Shown one piece after another: positions 12,465-19,882 of a stretch of 29,423 bases of DNA; the stretch's first letter is position 1; each line of letters starts with the position of its first letter. Below the pieces are notes generated by a model. The model ran no database searches. It had not been told where the DNA came from and worked only from the letters and a program-made list of their open reading frames with translations. Source of the stretch: a virus; the IMG/VR virus record IMGVR_UViG_3300034072_000794, positions 1 to 29,423 of that record. One strand, given 5' to 3'. The translations under genes and the position numbers were made by a program.

Positions 12465-12805
12465 CAGCCAGGCCCGCGGAGCTTGTCGTTCAAGTGGGGC
12501 CACATCGCCTCACTGTGAATTGCACCGAGCAAACCCCACGCAGCATGGCCGAGGTGGTCTTCGGAGCGATCGCCGGAGAGGTACTGGTAGACATGCCTGA
12601 GGGCGTGGTTTAGCAGGTCGGAAACGGGCATCCCCCGCTCCCAGTTGTAGTCCGAATACTTCGCGGCCCCCTCGGCGCAGGCCCTGGCGACAGCCTCCAA
12701 GCCGATCGGTGAAATCAGATCGTAACGCGTCGCCTCGGCGTCACTGCTGCGAATCGCGCCGGTCGCATACTGCACATTGCCGGCAGTCACCGTCTTGGTT
12801 GTCAC
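12440..12805 (-). CDS. dATP/dGTP diphosphohydrolase-like protein (DUF5664)
   Basis: 121 residues. After a short N terminus, RYDLISPIGLEAVARACAEG, AAKYSDYNWERGMPVSDLLN and HALRHVYQYLSGDRSEDHLG form the all-alpha NTP-pyrophosphatase-like helix set (K-Y...NWE-G, H...R-H, SGD-x-x-E-DH-x-x-HA-W). Phage members with this pattern are annotated as dATP/dGTP diphosphohydrolase N-terminal domain. It would adjust nucleotide pools during replication. An internal GTG (VQYATGAIRSS) could be the start and would shorten the 65-bp overlap with the upstream gene. Confidence 0.75.
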   Translation of the reverse strand: MTTKTVTAGNVQYATGAIRSSDAEATRYDLISPIGLEAVARACAEGAAKYSDYNWERGMPVSDLLNHALRHVYQYLSGDRSEDHLGHAAWGLLGAIHSEAMWPHLNDKLRGPGCQPPVELD

Positions 12806-12944
12806 CGTTCGCCCTCCGCAGTTCTTGTACGTAGTGGATCAGCCGGATCACGTCGGCCGCCAGCGTGCCCGAGGTGCCGGTCCAGGCACCTTGAAACACC
12901 CTGGCCCGGCGTTCCGCCTCGCGAAGGTACTCGTCGTCCAGCAT
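12741..12944 (-). CDS. Small hypothetical protein (67 aa)
   Basis: The ATG at 12942-12944 is the first start after the stop of the metallophosphoesterase gene. The product MLDDEYLREAERRARVFQGA ... ends with a Cys-containing tail DCRQCAVCDRRDSQQ that has a CxxC knuckle. The helical part ADVIRLIHYVQELRRANG may mediate dimerisation. The 3' end overlaps the DUF5664 gene by 65 bp. Function unknown. Confidence 0.45.
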   Translation of the reverse strand: MLDDEYLREAERRARVFQGAWTGTSGTLAADVIRLIHYVQELRRANGDNQDGDCRQCAVCDRRDSQQ

Positions 12945-12958
12945 TTCCCAAATGGCCC

Positions 12959-13960
12959 CTAGCTCGTACGGATCCGGTCGCCGACGATCCGCAGGTTTTC
13001 TACGTCGAACTCGCCGCCGTCGTGGACCGCGACGATCGCGAATCCGTGGTTCCACTTGTTGAGGCGTGCATATTCTGGCGTCAGATCGCACAGGCATCCC
13101 GTGGACCAGCAAGTCGTCTCAGAATGGAACATGTCGGGCTCACAGTGAACGCTGGTCCGGTGCCCGTGCCCTTCCAGGACCGTATGGTGAAGCCGCAGGA
13201 ACGACCCGCGGGCCTGGTTGACCGGCGCGGAAATGCCCTGGCCTTTCTCGTGCCCATGCAAGACCGGCAGCCTGCCAAGCATGATGGGACGCTTGTCCTC
13301 CACGAGCGTGATGTCGTGCTGGTCTAGGTGCATCCAGACACCGAGCGACATCATGCGCTCTTCGCTGATCTCGGGGGCGTGCTGCCATAGCCACGCGGAC
13401 CACCTCTCTTCATGGTTGCCGACCTTGAGGGCGATCGGGATCCCGGGGAACTCCTGGCGGATCCAGGCGAAAAACTGCCGCACAGCGGCCAGCTCGCCGC
13501 GGAAGTCTCGGAGAGCGGGGTCCTTTTGGTAGCGACTGATCGCGTAGAAGTCTGCTATATCGCCGTTCAGTAGAAGGCCGTCGACCTGTTGCTCCGTTAG
13601 GTAGTCGACCGCCGTCCGAAGGGCCACTTCGTCGTGGTACGGGACGTGGATGTCCGAGATAATCCCCACTCGTCCGGTCACGCCGAAGACATGCGGCACC
13701 CACGGCTCGGCCTGGCTCGATGGCATTTCTACGCGTTGGCCAGGATGGCGAGGGGGCCGCGACTGGGGTCGCCGCCGGCGGTGCCGCTCGCCTAGCTGCC
13801 CGAGGCGGTAGCGGATCGCGGAGCGGGCCTGCTCCAGCGTGATCGCTTTGTTGCTCTTCTCAACCAGAAGCCGGGCCAGACCACGGGCCGGATGGTCGGG
13901 GTTCTTGGCGATGATCTCTTCGGCGAGCTTGCCGATCGGCTCCTGTCTAATTGCCGGCAT
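12959..13960 (-). CDS. Calcineurin-like metallophosphoesterase with N-terminal HTH-like region
   Basis: 333 residues from ATG 13958-13960, with GGAGG upstream. Residues 1-80 are basic and helical (PIGKLAEEIIAKNPDHPARG...) and could bind DNA. The phosphoesterase domain carries the full metal-ligand series: D103-x-H105 (SDIHVPYHD), G133-D134 (LNGDIADF), G181-N-H-E (VGNHEERW), H235-G-H237 (LHGHEKG) and G264-H-G-H267 (EGHGHRTS). Such enzymes hydrolyse phosphodiester or phosphomonoester bonds; in phages the substrate is usually unknown. It lies between the structural genes and the nucleotide-pool gene. Confidence 0.85.
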   Translation of the reverse strand: MPAIRQEPIGKLAEEIIAKNPDHPARGLARLLVEKSNKAITLEQARSAIRYRLGQLGERHRRRRPQSRPPRHPGQRVEMPSSQAEPWVPHVFGVTGRVGIISDIHVPYHDEVALRTAVDYLTEQQVDGLLLNGDIADFYAISRYQKDPALRDFRGELAAVRQFFAWIRQEFPGIPIALKVGNHEERWSAWLWQHAPEISEERMMSLGVWMHLDQHDITLVEDKRPIMLGRLPVLHGHEKGQGISAPVNQARGSFLRLHHTVLEGHGHRTSVHCEPDMFHSETTCWSTGCLCDLTPEYARLNKWNHGFAIVAVHDGGEFDVENLRIVGDRIRTS

Positions 13961-14008
13961 GGTGCCTCCGTGCTCGAGGTCCGCGGATCCGTCCGCGTCA
14001 TTTATTGT

Positions 14009-14332
14009 TTACTGCTGCGGGGGCGATCCAATGCCCAGCCTATGGCCAATACGGTTCAAGGCCTCTTGCCGTTGCTTGCATCCGCAGTCGCCGCCGACGA
14101 GGGCCGAGACGCGCTCCTTCGTGATCCCGACGGCCGACAGGCCGGCGGCGACCATGTCGCCCAGGCCGGGGCGGGGCCGCGGGTAGGCCGGGTGGTCCGT
14201 GTCGACCGTGATCGTTCCGTCTTCGTGTTCGGCCACGATGCACGGCCGGACCTGGTCGAGCGTGTAGCCACGCTCGCGGCAGCGGGCCTCGAGGTAAAAT
14301 GGCTGACAGGTAATCAGGGCAGTGGATTGCAT
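14009..14332 (-). CDS. Conserved small phage protein with C-terminal GDxVAxxLxxxGI...CGCxxRxxxLN motif
   Basis: 107 residues from ATG 14330-14332 (MQSTALITCQPFYLEARCRE); an upstream GTG would add five residues (V-Q-R-K-Y). The middle has an acidic strand hairpin (AEHEDGTITVDTDHPAYP). The C terminus GLGDMVAAGLSAVGITKERV followed by DCGCKQRQEALNRIG is a motif found alone or fused in many phage proteins near tail genes; its role is unknown to me. The start overlaps the Cys-rich gene by 19 bp. Confidence 0.65.
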   Translation of the reverse strand: MQSTALITCQPFYLEARCRERGYTLDQVRPCIVAEHEDGTITVDTDHPAYPRPRPGLGDMVAAGLSAVGITKERVSALVGGDCGCKQRQEALNRIGHRLGIGSPPQQ

Positions 14333-14535
14333 GTATTTTCGCTGCACGTAGTTCCCACCCCGAGAAAGACTCCACTGCACTGGCACTGCGGCTTGACGGT
14401 GCAAGTCGTGCCGTTACAGCACGCGCCCTCCTTGCAGGCCTCCAAGCAGTCGGCCTGCGAAGTAAACGGCCCTGACCGCGTTGATAGCGGCGGGTTTTGC
14501 GTGGCGGAGGTGTCGGTGATTTGTTGGCAGGGCAT
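14314..14535 (-). CDS. Cys-rich protein with planctomycete GACC...GTTC motif
   Basis: 73 residues containing nine Cys. The block CKEGACCNGTTCTVKPQCQC followed by SGVFLGVGTTCSENTCNP matches the Cys-rich repeat GACC-x-x-x-x-C...C-x-x-x-G-V/T-F/W-x-G-x-G-T-T-C-x-x-x-x-C common in secreted planctomycete proteins. It is likely stabilised by disulfides and exposed on the virion or cell surface. No signal peptide is seen (start MPCQQITDTSATQN), so export in the usual way is not supported; a virion part is more likely. The low-GC DNA matches that of the next gene upstream. Confidence 0.65.
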   Translation of the reverse strand: MPCQQITDTSATQNPPLSTRSGPFTSQADCLEACKEGACCNGTTCTVKPQCQCSGVFLGVGTTCSENTCNPLP

Positions 14536-14537
14536 GT

Positions 14538-15230
14538 TTAAGAAAGCTGGACGGCAACAGTAATTGCGAGCGATCCAGACGATGTATCTACGTCAAAGGG
14601 CGTTGGTGGAGACCCCCCTAGGTCGACCAAAATCGGCGGCTGCGGAAGCTGTGCAAGCTGCTGGCCGCTAAACAAAGCCTGATCCGGCTTGGGCTCGCAA
14701 TCGAAATGACGTGGCCCGAATAACGCAGTTTGGGGCTCATGTGCGTATTGCTCGTATTCGGCCTCGTATCGCGAGCAAGCCGTGCCGGAATACGCTGGAG
14801 TCGTAACGCACTGCATTTGCGCTGCCGTCTTAAACGGCAAAGAGCCGTTCATTGTTGCCCTGTACCAATAATAAGCCGGAAATGTAACGGAAAGTCTCCA
14901 GTATCCGGATGTCGAAAGTGCCTGAGACAAATACAAGGATACCGCCGGCTGAGCGCATCCAATGGGATCGGCCGGCAGCGTTACAGACCAGAGCGTCGGC
15001 GATTGTTTCGCAAGTTGGAATGTTCCGTTGATTGACTGAACCGGTATTGCGTGCGTGTATTGATCAAATGCACCAGACAAGCATGGGGCCGCCTTTCTAT
15101 AGTTGCGAACCCACCACGTATTGCTGGTCGTGATGGCGACCGTGATCGCGTTTACGGTGTCCAGAGCGCACTGGGGATCAGGGCAGCAGTACCACCCACT
15201 GCAACACGGCGAACAATCTCCTCCCAGCAT
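14538..15230 (-). CDS. Cys-rich virion-type protein of unknown function
   Basis: 230 residues from ATG 15228-15230, which shares a base with the upstream stop. The N terminus MLGGDCSPCCSGWYCCPDPQ has seven Cys in 24 residues and could form a metal or disulfide knot. The rest alternates strands and aromatic residues (NTWWVRNYRK, YWRLSVTFPAYYWYR) with paired Cys (QCVTTPAYSGTACSR). It looks like an extracellular beta protein. Position after the distal-tail genes suggests a tail-tip or receptor-interaction role. Its DNA is lower in GC than the tail genes, pointing to acquired sequence. Confidence 0.6.
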   Translation of the reverse strand: MLGGDCSPCCSGWYCCPDPQCALDTVNAITVAITTSNTWWVRNYRKAAPCLSGAFDQYTHAIPVQSINGTFQLAKQSPTLWSVTLPADPIGCAQPAVSLYLSQALSTSGYWRLSVTFPAYYWYRATMNGSLPFKTAAQMQCVTTPAYSGTACSRYEAEYEQYAHEPQTALFGPRHFDCEPKPDQALFSGQQLAQLPQPPILVDLGGSPPTPFDVDTSSGSLAITVAVQLS

Positions 15231-15574
15231 CACGCGCACTCCGCCGCGATGAGGATCCACCCGGGGCCGAGGCTCGCGCAGGCCACCTTTTTCGTCCCGC
15301 TCGACACGGTCACAGTCGCGAACCAGTTCTTCGCGGTGAACGTCCGGGCCGGGCTAAACGCGGAGCCGTCGGGCTTGAGCTGCGTCACGGTGGCCGTGTT
15401 GCCTTTCGTCCAGGTGGCCGAGATCGAGCCGAGGCGGATTTCCGTCCCGTCGTCGCCGGCCGTCCGCAGCGTCACCGGCGCGAGGTCGCGGTCGCCACGC
15501 TCGGCGTCCCGGACGACGCGGGAGATCCGCTTCACGTCGCGGCGGCCGAACGTGATCTTCTCACGGCGGGCCAT
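15230..15574 (-). CDS. Minor tail-type protein
   Basis: 114 residues, MARREKITFGRRDVKRISRV... The N terminus is basic and helical (VRDAERGDRDLAPVTLR). The remainder is strand-rich with Thr/Ala/Lys (TWTKGNTATVTQL, ARTFTAKNWFATVTVSSGTK), a composition seen in small beta-sandwich tail parts. Both ends overlap neighbours by one base. Its place between the 301-residue tail protein and the Cys-rich proteins suggests a baseplate or tip component; no family is recognised. Confidence 0.55.
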   Translation of the reverse strand: MARREKITFGRRDVKRISRVVRDAERGDRDLAPVTLRTAGDDGTEIRLGSISATWTKGNTATVTQLKPDGSAFSPARTFTAKNWFATVTVSSGTKKVACASLGPGWILIAAECA

Positions 15575-16479
15575 CAGGAGGGGCTCCCGAACGCCGAGCC
15601 AAAGTCCGTCTCTTCGTAGATGTCGAATGTGAGGGCGTCGGGCTTCTCGCCGGCCGCCTTAGCCGTGCCGCCGGCGGTCAAGGCGACGGGCTGCTTCACG
15701 GCCTTTCCGTCAGCCCCGACGATCGCCTGGCGGCTGCCGCTTGCCAGTTCGTTAAATCCGACATTCCACGGCTTGAGCGCCCAGCCGTTGCGGCGGTATC
15801 TGAACTCCCAGGTCGTTTCCCAGTACGTCACAGTCCCTTCCGCGCCGTCGTTGGGCGCATTGCTGCCGTCGGCCGGGGCCTGGCCGGCGGAGCCCGTCGA
15901 CGTGGTCGCGATCGTCTTTTTCGTGGCCCCGCGGAAATTGACTTTCCACGTGCCGGCCCCGCCGCCGTTCCAGGTCGAATCGTTGACGGTGTTCGAGGCG
16001 GCTAGCCGCAATGAGTTCCAGGAGAGATCCTCGAAGCATGTCGTCAGCGTCCAGGAAATGTCGTCGTTCTCCTGCTCGAGGCCCTCGAGCGGATCGCCGG
16101 CCGTGTTGGTGATCGTGTCGCCTTCGATGTCCTCAAACGCTGGCCCGGTGCTGGTGCCGCCAGATGCCGCCCACGCGTCTTCCGGTATGCCTTGCTCGTC
16201 CGGAATCTGCGTCGGCTCGGGGGCGTAATACGTGACGCTGACGGTCCACCAGAGCCCGACGTCGTCGCTCATGGAGCAGTCAAACTCCATTGCCTTGCAG
16301 TCGGCCTGGTCCGGGTGCGGAGCCCCGTAGACGACGCCGGGAGCCCGGCAGATCTTAACCTTCGACGTGGCGGGGTGATCGACGCGGACAAGGAATGCCC
16401 GCTTGTAGGTGTTCGACTCGCCGTAGCGTCCCGAGACGCCGGAGCCCTTTACGGTTTCACGCCAGCCGACGACTGCCAT
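15574..16479 (-). CDS. Distal tail structural protein (unnamed family)
   Basis: 301 residues from ATG 16477-16479, sharing a base with the tape-measure stop. It starts MAVVGWRETVKGSGVSGRYG and is strand-rich throughout, with several Trp (WWTVSVTYYAP, ISWTLTTCFEDLSWNS, WKVNFRGATKK, YWETTWEFRYRRNGW). The gene directly downstream of a siphovirus tape measure is normally the distal tail protein or a baseplate hub part, and length and composition fit. No diagnostic motif was found, so the name rests on position. Confidence 0.6.
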   Translation of the reverse strand: MAVVGWRETVKGSGVSGRYGESNTYKRAFLVRVDHPATSKVKICRAPGVVYGAPHPDQADCKAMEFDCSMSDDVGLWWTVSVTYYAPEPTQIPDEQGIPEDAWAASGGTSTGPAFEDIEGDTITNTAGDPLEGLEQENDDISWTLTTCFEDLSWNSLRLAASNTVNDSTWNGGGAGTWKVNFRGATKKTIATTSTGSAGQAPADGSNAPNDGAEGTVTYWETTWEFRYRRNGWALKPWNVGFNELASGSRQAIVGADGKAVKQPVALTAGGTAKAAGEKPDALTFDIYEETDFGSAFGSPS

Positions 16480-18035
16480 CAGGTTCCGGCGAATGCCGCC
16501 TCCGTCCATTCGTCGCCCGGCTGCTCGCGGAGCGTGTCGCGGATCTCCTCGAGGACGCCGAGCTGCTCCTCCTGGACGTTGCCAGCCGTTCCACGCATGA
16601 GGCGGAACATCTCCGCGATCCCCTCCTTCGACGTCGAGTCGGTGGCCCGCAGGGCCTCCGTCGACGGGCCGAGGGAGGCCGGGGCCACCGCTTGCGGGCC
16701 GACGGTCTGGCGTGCTGCCGTGTCGCGCTGGGCTGCGGCCTGCTCGGCTCGTCGCCTGGCGTCCTCGATCATTTGCGAGACCGGGCCGACGGCCGCCGGG
16801 GCGGCGGCGGCGGCCGACTCGCCGAACGCGTTACCGAACGCCGTCGACGCCGCGTTCAGGTTCGAGTTCATCGAGGCGGCGAACTGGTCGCCCTGGGCGG
16901 CCCAGCCATCGGCGGACGCGTTGAGCGAGTCGGCCGTCGCTTGGAAACCGGGGATCGCGTCGGCGATCGCCGCCCCGGATCGCAACAGGCCGGCGATGAT
17001 GTCCGAGAACAGGCCGCCGATGATGTTGCCGACGGCCTCAAACGTCTTGAAGGCACCGTAGAGGAGGTTGCCGACCCGCGTCCCGAGTTCCCAGCCGACG
17101 GCCCACGACTCGCCCACGGCCGACGCATACTCGAACACGCCACCGATCCCGGCGATCACCCAGTCGGCGATCCCGGCGAAGAACTGGGCACCTTCCAGCA
17201 ACGCCGCTCCGATCGCTTGGCCGATGTTCGCACCGCCGACGGAGCCGATAAAGTCAGAAAACGCCGTCGTGACCGACTCCACGGCCGGCGAGAGGTAGGC
17301 CACGATCTGCCCGACGACGCCCTGAATGGCTTGCTGGGCTCGCGTGAACGCGTCGTTCATCGCCTCGACGTTTTGCCCCTGCTCGTTTGTCAGCGTCAGA
17401 CCAAACGCCTCGGCCTCGGCCCTAGCGGCCGCGATCCCGGCCGCCCCTTGGGAAAACAGCGGCAGCAGCTCGGCACCAGCCCTTCCAAAGATCTGGACGG
17501 CTGCGGCGGCCCGCTCGGCCTCGGTCGGCAACGCGGCAATGGCAGCCGCGATCGCGTCGAACCGCTCGCTCGCCGACATGCCGTTCAGCGTCTCCATCGA
17601 CAGGCCCAGCCGGTCGAATGTGGCCCGGGCCGTCTTTGATCCGTTGGCGGCCTTCACGAAGGCCACGTCGGCCTTCGTGGCTGCGGCTGCAATCTGATCC
17701 ATCGAGACGCCGGACAGATCGGCTGCCAGGGCAAGTCCGGCCATCTCGCCATACGTAAACCCGAGCCGGGCGGCGAGCTTTGAGGTCGAGTCGATCACGT
17801 CGGCCTGGGCTCCGGCCATGTTCATAAACGAGGAGACCGCCTGCGAGACGCCGGCCGTGATCTGGCCGAAGAGCTGGGCACCTTGGATGGCCGTCAGGAG
17901 ATTGAGCCCCGACCGCAGCCCGCGGACGTCGCCCTCGAGCTTCTTCATCGAGCGGCCCGCCTGGTTGACGCCGGCCGTGAGGCCGCTCGTCGATGCGGTG
18001 AAGACTGCCGCTACTTTGCCGATTGCCGTCGCCAT
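16479..18035 (-). CDS. Tail tape measure protein
   Basis: 518 residues, short for this class. The N terminus (VAAVFTASTSGLTAGVNQAGRSMKKLEG) is the classic start of phage tape measures. The first third is Ala/Gly-rich helix with MNMAGAQADVIDSTSKLAARLGF and LPTEAERAAAAVQIFGRAGA, both typical TMP motifs. Residues about 280-360 hold hydrophobic stretches (IADWVIAGIGGVFEYA, VGNIIGGLFSDIIAGLL) that may cross the host membrane during DNA entry. The C terminus is coiled-coil-like (IEDARRRAEQAAAQRD). At about 1.5 Angstrom per residue it predicts a tail near 75-80 nm. It is preceded by the chaperone pair. Confidence 0.9.
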   Translation of the reverse strand: MATAIGKVAAVFTASTSGLTAGVNQAGRSMKKLEGDVRGLRSGLNLLTAIQGAQLFGQITAGVSQAVSSFMNMAGAQADVIDSTSKLAARLGFTYGEMAGLALAADLSGVSMDQIAAAATKADVAFVKAANGSKTARATFDRLGLSMETLNGMSASERFDAIAAAIAALPTEAERAAAAVQIFGRAGAELLPLFSQGAAGIAAARAEAEAFGLTLTNEQGQNVEAMNDAFTRAQQAIQGVVGQIVAYLSPAVESVTTAFSDFIGSVGGANIGQAIGAALLEGAQFFAGIADWVIAGIGGVFEYASAVGESWAVGWELGTRVGNLLYGAFKTFEAVGNIIGGLFSDIIAGLLRSGAAIADAIPGFQATADSLNASADGWAAQGDQFAASMNSNLNAASTAFGNAFGESAAAAAPAAVGPVSQMIEDARRRAEQAAAQRDTAARQTVGPQAVAPASLGPSTEALRATDSTSKEGIAEMFRLMRGTAGNVQEEQLGVLEEIRDTLREQPGDEWTEAAFAGT

Positions 18036-18358
18036 CAGGTCGCCTCGTGCCGTTTGCGGAGGGCGGGGATTTTCATCAGCTCGCGCATGATCTCGTCATC
18101 TGTTTGGGGAACCGATCGGTACGTCGGCAGGAACTTGCCTTCAGCCTCTTCGTCGAGCTTCGCTCCCATCACCGACGCGAACCACACCGCCAGCCTCGCC
18201 GTCCGTTGCCAGTCCGTGCCGAACGGCTCGAGCAGGTAGTACCCGCACCACCGCCGGAACTGCGTCAGCGTCAGCCGCCCGGCCAGGGCGTCGACGTCTG
18301 GTTCCTTTAGTTCGAGGGCGAGCCGGTGGAGGAACAGGACCGCCGGCTCGCTCTTTAG
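18035..18358 (-). CDS. Tail chaperone frameshift extension (GT-type)
   Basis: This frame has no good start of its own. It is reached by -1 slippage at A-AAA-AAC (18358-18364), giving 107 extra residues (LKSEPAVLFLHRLALEL...) on the 118-residue upstream protein, 225 in total. The extension holds LTQFRRWCGYYLLEPFG and WQRTARLAVWFASVMGAKL. This matches the lambda G/GT strategy, where GT recruits tail-tube subunits to the tape measure. Its stop overlaps the tape-measure ATG. Confidence 0.8.
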   Translation of the reverse strand, partial: LKSEPAVLFLHRLALELKEPDVDALAGRLTLTQFRRWCGYYLLEPFGTDWQRTARLAVWFASVMGAKLDEEAEGKFLPTYRSVPQTDDEIMRELMKIPALRKRHEAT

Positions 18359-18711
18359 TTTTTTGCTTCCTCCTGAATCGCTGCGTCGTCGTTGCGGAGA
18401 ACCGTCTCCCAGCACTTCGTATAGAGGTCCATCACCTGCCGCGGGCTCGCCTCGAGCAGGGCGGCGGCCTCGGCGTCGGTGAGCTTCCGCTTCCCGTGCG
18501 AGTCGGCCACGCAAACGGCGATCGTCCGGGCAATCAGCTCGGCCGGCGGGTCGAGCTTCTCGGCCCCGCACTTCCGGTGAGCGATCGTGATCTCGTGCCA
18601 TTCCTTGAACGTGGGCACGCGAAGCCGGACGGGCTTCGTGGCCCCGGCGGGCATCACTTCGACGGTCTCGGGAGCGGACGCCCCGAAGATGTCCTCGGCT
18701 GTGGTTGGCAT
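18355..18711 (-). CDS. Tail assembly chaperone (G-type)
   Basis: 118 residues, MPTTAEDIFGASAPETVEVM... The pattern VRLRVPTFKEWHEITIAH then a helical domain with LIARTIAVCVADSHGKRKLT and TDAEAAALLEASPRQVMDLY is typical of phage tail chaperones (a substrate-like strand domain followed by helices). It ends EEAKN* directly on the slippery heptamer, so most ribosomes make this short form and a few the longer GT form. Start overlaps the end of the second tail-tube gene by one base. Confidence 0.8.
   Translation of the reverse strand: MPTTAEDIFGASAPETVEVMPAGATKPVRLRVPTFKEWHEITIAHRKCGAEKLDPPAELIARTIAVCVADSHGKRKLTDAEAAALLEASPRQVMDLYTKCWETVLRNDDAAIQEEAKN
18358..18364 (-). other. Programmed -1 ribosomal frameshift site (A-AAA-AAC)
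   Basis: On the minus strand the zero-frame codons GCA-AAA-AAC-TAA contain the X-XXY-YYZ heptamer A-AAA-AAC immediately before the stop. Slipping one base back gives AAA-CTA-AAG-AGC and opens the 107-codon extension. GGAGG lies just upstream (about 18369-18373), a known stimulator of -1 slippage when close to the slip site. Confidence 0.8.
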
Positions 18712-19100
18712 CAGATGAAAAACCCTGTGAACACGAAAGTCGCGGACCCGCGGAGCTTCTCTCCGACGGCGGCCTCCAGTTCCAGACTCTCCAGGTAGGC
18801 CAGACCAAGCAATGAGCCTCCCGACGGCAGAGCGAAGGCCAGTTGGCCGATCCGGCCGATGTCGGCCCGGCTGAAAACGGTCGGCCCGACGAACTGGATC
18901 GCCAGCGCGCCGGGATCGACGCTCGTCGGGTTCACCTGGAGGAGAACGCGTGAGTTCGCGCCCTCGCCGATCACGGGCGAGAGGAGGTTCGTGCAGTCGA
19001 ACTTCCCGCCGACGGCCTGGGAGGCTTGGACGTTGGTCAGGCTGCCCAGCAGCTGGCCCGCGAAGTAGACCGTCGCGCCCTGGGCGTCGGCGAATGGCAT
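18711..19100 (-). CDS. Second tail-tube-like protein (paralogue)
   Basis: 129 residues, MPFADAQGATVYFAGQLLGS... Start (MP-x-AD-x-QG-T/A-T-x-x-F) and end (LELEAAVGEK-L/I-R/K-G-S/T-ATFVF) match those of the protein at 19120-19488, while the middle differs. The shared ends fit a tail-tube beta-barrel. One copy may build the tube and the other a terminal or decoration ring, or the two may alternate. It lies 19 bp from the first copy and directly before the chaperone genes. Confidence 0.7.
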   Translation of the reverse strand: MPFADAQGATVYFAGQLLGSLTNVQASQAVGGKFDCTNLLSPVIGEGANSRVLLQVNPTSVDPGALAIQFVGPTVFSRADIGRIGQLAFALPSGGSLLGLAYLESLELEAAVGEKLRGSATFVFTGFFI

Positions 19101-19119
19101 CCCATCACCTCGCCCTCGG

Positions 19120-19488
19120 TCAGCCCTTGATGACGAACGTCGCCGTTCCCTTGATCTTCTCTCCGACCGCCGCTTCGAGTTCGAACTCGGTGCAGCGGGC
19201 GTCGTCGTTCAGGCCGAACTTCGCACAGACGAGCGTCAGCTCGTCTTCGGTGTTCGGCTCGTCGTCGCCCAGGTAGGAAAGCGAGATCTCGATCGAGCGG
19301 CCGGCCGGGCCGTAGTCGTACAGGGCCGGGGCTTCGTAGACCTTGTCGGCCCCGCTGGCGAGGTCGAGCGTCGACACGTCGACGTCCTGGTCGTAGCCTT
19401 TGCCGGTCTTCTTCACCTTGATGTTCGTCGCCGAGAAGGTCACGGTCCCGAACTGGAAGGTCGTCCCCTGCGAGTCGGCTACTGGCAT
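19120..19488 (-). CDS. Major tail (tube) protein
   Basis: 122 residues, MPVADSQGTTFQFGTVTFSA... The strand-rich sequence with TNIKVKKTGKGYDQDVDVST, YEAPALYDYGPAGRSIEISL and the end EFELEAAVGEKIKGTATFVI fits the small siphovirus tube proteins. Position after the tail terminator and before the chaperone and tape measure is the canonical one. Its C-terminal strand is shared with the next gene. No Ig-like C-terminal domain is present. Confidence 0.8.
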   Translation of the reverse strand: MPVADSQGTTFQFGTVTFSATNIKVKKTGKGYDQDVDVSTLDLASGADKVYEAPALYDYGPAGRSIEISLSYLGDDEPNTEDELTLVCAKFGLNDDARCTEFELEAAVGEKIKGTATFVIKG

Positions 19489-19492
19489 TGTG

Positions 19493-19882
19493 TTACTCCA
19501 CCCAGCGGATCGTGTAGGCGTGTTCGACGACGTAGGTCGGCATGTCGCGGCCCTCGAGGTACTCGGGGTCGCCGTCCCGCTCGTCGGTGAGTTGGACGGA
19601 TAGAATCTGGCTGCCGGAGGCCGAGCCGTTGAAGTTGTCCACGGCCGCCCGCACCGCGTCGGCGGTCGTCTTTACGGCGAGGTAGCCGTCGTCATAGATC
19701 TGCACCTGGAACGTGCCGACGGGGGCGTCGAACGTGCCGTCGAGCTGCTGCTGCCGGTCGGTCGCCGTCCGGCCGTAAATTACAAACGGCGGCAGCCGGC
19801 CCTCGGGGGCCGCCATCGGGTAGGCCGGGCAGCCGGCCACGGTCTCGATCGTCGATGAGAGCCAGGCCTCGGGGCTTGCCAT
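19493..19882 (-). CDS. Tail terminator / tail completion protein (DUF3168-like)
   Basis: 129 residues. The pattern A-W-L-x-S-x-I...VAGCPAYPM-A-x-P-E-G-x-x-P-P-F-V-I-Y then FQVQIYDDGYLAVKTTADAV and a C-terminal strand (PTYVVEHAYTIRWVE) is that of the small tail-terminator proteins that cap the tube at the neck. Length (about 120-140) and position between the gp10-like protein and the tube protein agree. Start ATG 19880-19882 shares a base with the upstream stop. Confidence 0.75.
   Translation of the reverse strand: MASPEAWLSSTIETVAGCPAYPMAAPEGRLPPFVIYGRTATDRQQQLDGTFDAPVGTFQVQIYDDGYLAVKTTADAVRAAVDNFNGSASGSQILSVQLTDERDGDPEYLEGRDMPTYVVEHAYTIRWVE

Noticed and set aside
12440-12805. Evidence of a modified (2-aminoadenine) genome from the dATP/dGTP diphosphohydrolase-like gene
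   Set aside because: No PurZ-like adenylosuccinate synthetase or dedicated polymerase is visible in the window, so this pathway is not supported.
16395-17639. 414-codon plus-strand open frame
   Set aside because: Antisense to the tape measure gene; Arg/Gly-rich with no domain.
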